Shown here piece by piece: positions 62,845-64,000 of a stretch of 64,000 nt of DNA. The notes under the pieces are model-generated. The model was not told the DNA's origin and ran no database searches. It was given only the letters and a program-made list of their open reading frames with translations. The stretch is taken from assembly GCF_902830275.1 (NCBI RefSeq), contig NZ_CADESW010000004.1, positions 1 through 64,000 of the forward strand. Direction: 5' to 3'. This stretch comes from Burkholderia stagnalis. Its GTDB lineage: Bacteria > Pseudomonadota > Gammaproteobacteria > Burkholderiales > Burkholderiaceae. The position numbers were made by a program, and so were the translations under genes. The first letter of the stretch is position 1; each line of letters starts with the position of its first letter.

Positions 62845-63458
62845 TGATGCTCCAGATTTCTTCCGCACACGGGCCGGTTGAGTGCCAGCTCGCCGCGGCG
62901 AAGGCGCTGCAGCGCCTGCAGGTCGAAGCCGATGCGAGCCGCGTCGCATTGGCGGTGCTCGATCTGCAACCGGGCGATCGCCCGGGCACCGTGCGCTCCG
63001 CGCTGCTGGATCTCGACGGAGACGGCGCCGCGGCGCTCGCCGATCGCTGGGCCGGCACGCTGCAATGGATCTGCGCCAGCCCTTACCGCTTGCGTCATCC
63101 GCGCAAGAACTGGTTCGTCGGCGTGACCCGCTGCGCCGACGCGCCGCCGTTGCCGGCCGGCGAAGTGAGGTTCGAAGCGATGCGCGCGCGCGGTCCCGGC
63201 GGCCAGCACGTCAACAAGACCAGCAGCGCGATCCGGGCGACCCATGTCGCGACCGGCACGTCGGTGCGGGTCGAAAGCGAACGCAGCCAGCATGCGAACA
63301 AGCGGCTGGCGCTGCAGCTGCTGCACGCGCGCCTGCAGCAACAGGCCGACCAGCAGGCCGGGCACGCGCGCCAGCAGCGGCGCATGCAGCATTTCGCGCT
63401 GGAACGCGGCAATCCGGTGCGGGTGTTTCATGGCGTCGCGTTCACGCCGTCGCGCTGA
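62844..63458 (+). CDS. prfH: PrfH peptide-chain release factor-like protein
   Basis: 204 residues from MMLQISSAHG (the ATG shares its A with the rtcB TGA; GGGAG upstream). The GGQ peptidyl-hydrolase motif is at 119-121 in RARGPGGQHVNKTSSAIRATH, which is typical of release-factor domain III, and the stop-codon-recognition domain is absent. PrfH with RtcB2 rescues ribosomes carrying a broken 16S rRNA decoding centre so the RNA can be religated. The protein ends at 63458. Confidence 0.93.
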   Translation: MMLQISSAHGPVECQLAAAKALQRLQVEADASRVALAVLDLQPGDRPGTVRSALLDLDGDGAAALADRWAGTLQWICASPYRLRHPRKNWFVGVTRCADAPPLPAGEVRFEAMRARGPGGQHVNKTSSAIRATHVATGTSVRVESERSQHANKRLALQLLHARLQQQADQQAGHARQQRRMQHFALERGNPVRVFHGVAFTPSR

Positions 63459-63753
63459 GCAAGTGCCCATCGGGCCGCACGGGTTCGCTGCCGCACGCGC
63501 ACAGGCGGCCGGCGGCTCCGCTCGCGCCGGCGTGCCGCCCTCGCCCGTCGCAACCGTTCCCGCATCCCGGGGACGGAACCCCATCCAGCCTTTCTGGCCG
63601 GGAAAGGATGCTTGAGACATCCGCAATTATCGCGAGCGCGGAATTCGCCCACTATCTCCCGGACGACCGATCACGCGGCCTGCGCGGCCTGTGATGCATC
63701 GGCCGCGAACGACCCGGCCCCGCGCCGCGGCAATCCGATAATCAGGAGACACG
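63459..63753. other. Short intergenic region before MFS gene; nothing recognised
   Basis: 295 bp without a supported frame. A few C/G-rich palindromes near 63500-63560 are not terminator-shaped on the plus strand. A CAGGAGA ribosome site precedes the MFS start. Confidence 0.35.
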
Positions 63754-64000
63754 ATGAACAGCCAATCCCTCGACCTGGGCGGCGACACGGGCCGGCCCGC
63801 GCCCGCCCGCGCCGCCGATGCCGACGCGGCCCGCCCTGCCGCCCGCGGCGTCACGCTCGGCGATTTCATGGACGACTTGCCGGTGGGCGCGCTGCACCGC
63901 TTCGTCGTCTGGGTGATCGGCGTCGGCCTGTTCTTCGACATGTACGAGATCTTCCTCGTCAGCACGATCGGCACCGCGCTGCAGACCGAATACGGGCTGA
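63754..64000 (+). CDS. MFS transporter, N-terminal part (cut by window edge)
   Basis: 82 codons are visible from MNSQSLDLGGDTGRPAPARAADADA with CAGGAGA seven bases before the ATG. After an Ala/Asp-rich cytoplasmic start, the first membrane helix is FVVWVIGVGLFFDMYEIFLVS, and then TIGTALQTEYGL. The DMYE in helix 1 fits sugar/aromatic-acid porters of the major facilitator superfamily. The rest lies beyond 64000. Confidence 0.72.
   Translation, partial: MNSQSLDLGGDTGRPAPARAADADAARPAARGVTLGDFMDDLPVGALHRFVVWVIGVGLFFDMYEIFLVSTIGTALQTEYGL

Overview
The window is high-GC DNA with the codon habits and gene families of a Burkholderia-type beta-proteobacterium (probably the B. cepacia group): DUF4148 exported protein, Ohr/OhrR pair, GFA protein, and a TssA-M type VI secretion (T6SS) cluster carrying PpkA, TagF and an FHA protein. 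This assignment is inferred from gene content; no 16S rRNA or other species marker is present.

Positions 1-about 120 look like the end of an insertion sequence (two 17-bp direct repeats 24 bp apart). From 244 to 31447 almost everything reads on the minus strand as one long T6SS unit. In transcription order it runs tssJ, tssK, tssL, tssM, tagF, ppkA, tssA, tssB, tssC, hcp, tssE, tssF, tssG, clpV, vgrG, a TPR-like protein, a PAAR-Rhs polymorphic toxin, and then a trailing group of a Ser-rich membrane protein, a DUF2491 (YjfK-like) protein and a PspA-like coiled-coil protein. Many junctions are 4-bp ATGA or GTGA overlaps. Divergently, across a 595-bp AT-rich intergenic region, lie a small lipoprotein and an FHA protein (tagH). 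Together these supply the membrane complex (TssJLM), baseplate (TssAEFGK), sheath and tube (TssBC, Hcp), recycling ATPase (ClpV), spike (VgrG plus Rhs-PAAR) and post-translational control (PpkA, TagF, Fha). The Rhs C-terminus is a deaminase-like toxin without a recognisable adjacent immunity gene.

From 33959 to 42939 there is a mixed accessory stretch: a secreted beta-propeller protein, a lower-GC 2OG-Fe(II) oxygenase with a small ORF that resembles the end of an FAD monooxygenase, an S41-like peptidase next to an amidohydrolase, a universal stress protein and a Cys-rich exported protein.

From 43024 to 50966 all genes read minus: tetR, curA-like enone reductase, ABM monooxygenase, an isoquinoline-oxidoreductase-type molybdoenzyme (2Fe-2S plus Mo subunits), a tri-haem cytochrome c and an aldehyde dehydrogenase. 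Two near-identical 15-bp palindromes, one before tetR and one before curA, suggest that TetR controls this aldehyde/electrophile oxidation set.

From 51295 to the right end: two paralogous exported proteins, a frameshifted KfrA-like gene, an AraC regulator divergent from two GSTs, an SDR lacking its catalytic Tyr, a LysR regulator, a RidA-like protein, ohr plus a DUF4148 gene convergent with ohrR (shared ATCGC-N2-GCGAT operators), a GFA protein with a small overlapping ORF, an RtcB-PrfH RNA-repair/ribosome-rescue operon preceded by a possible 12-codon leader ORF, and the start of an MFS transporter cut by the window edge.
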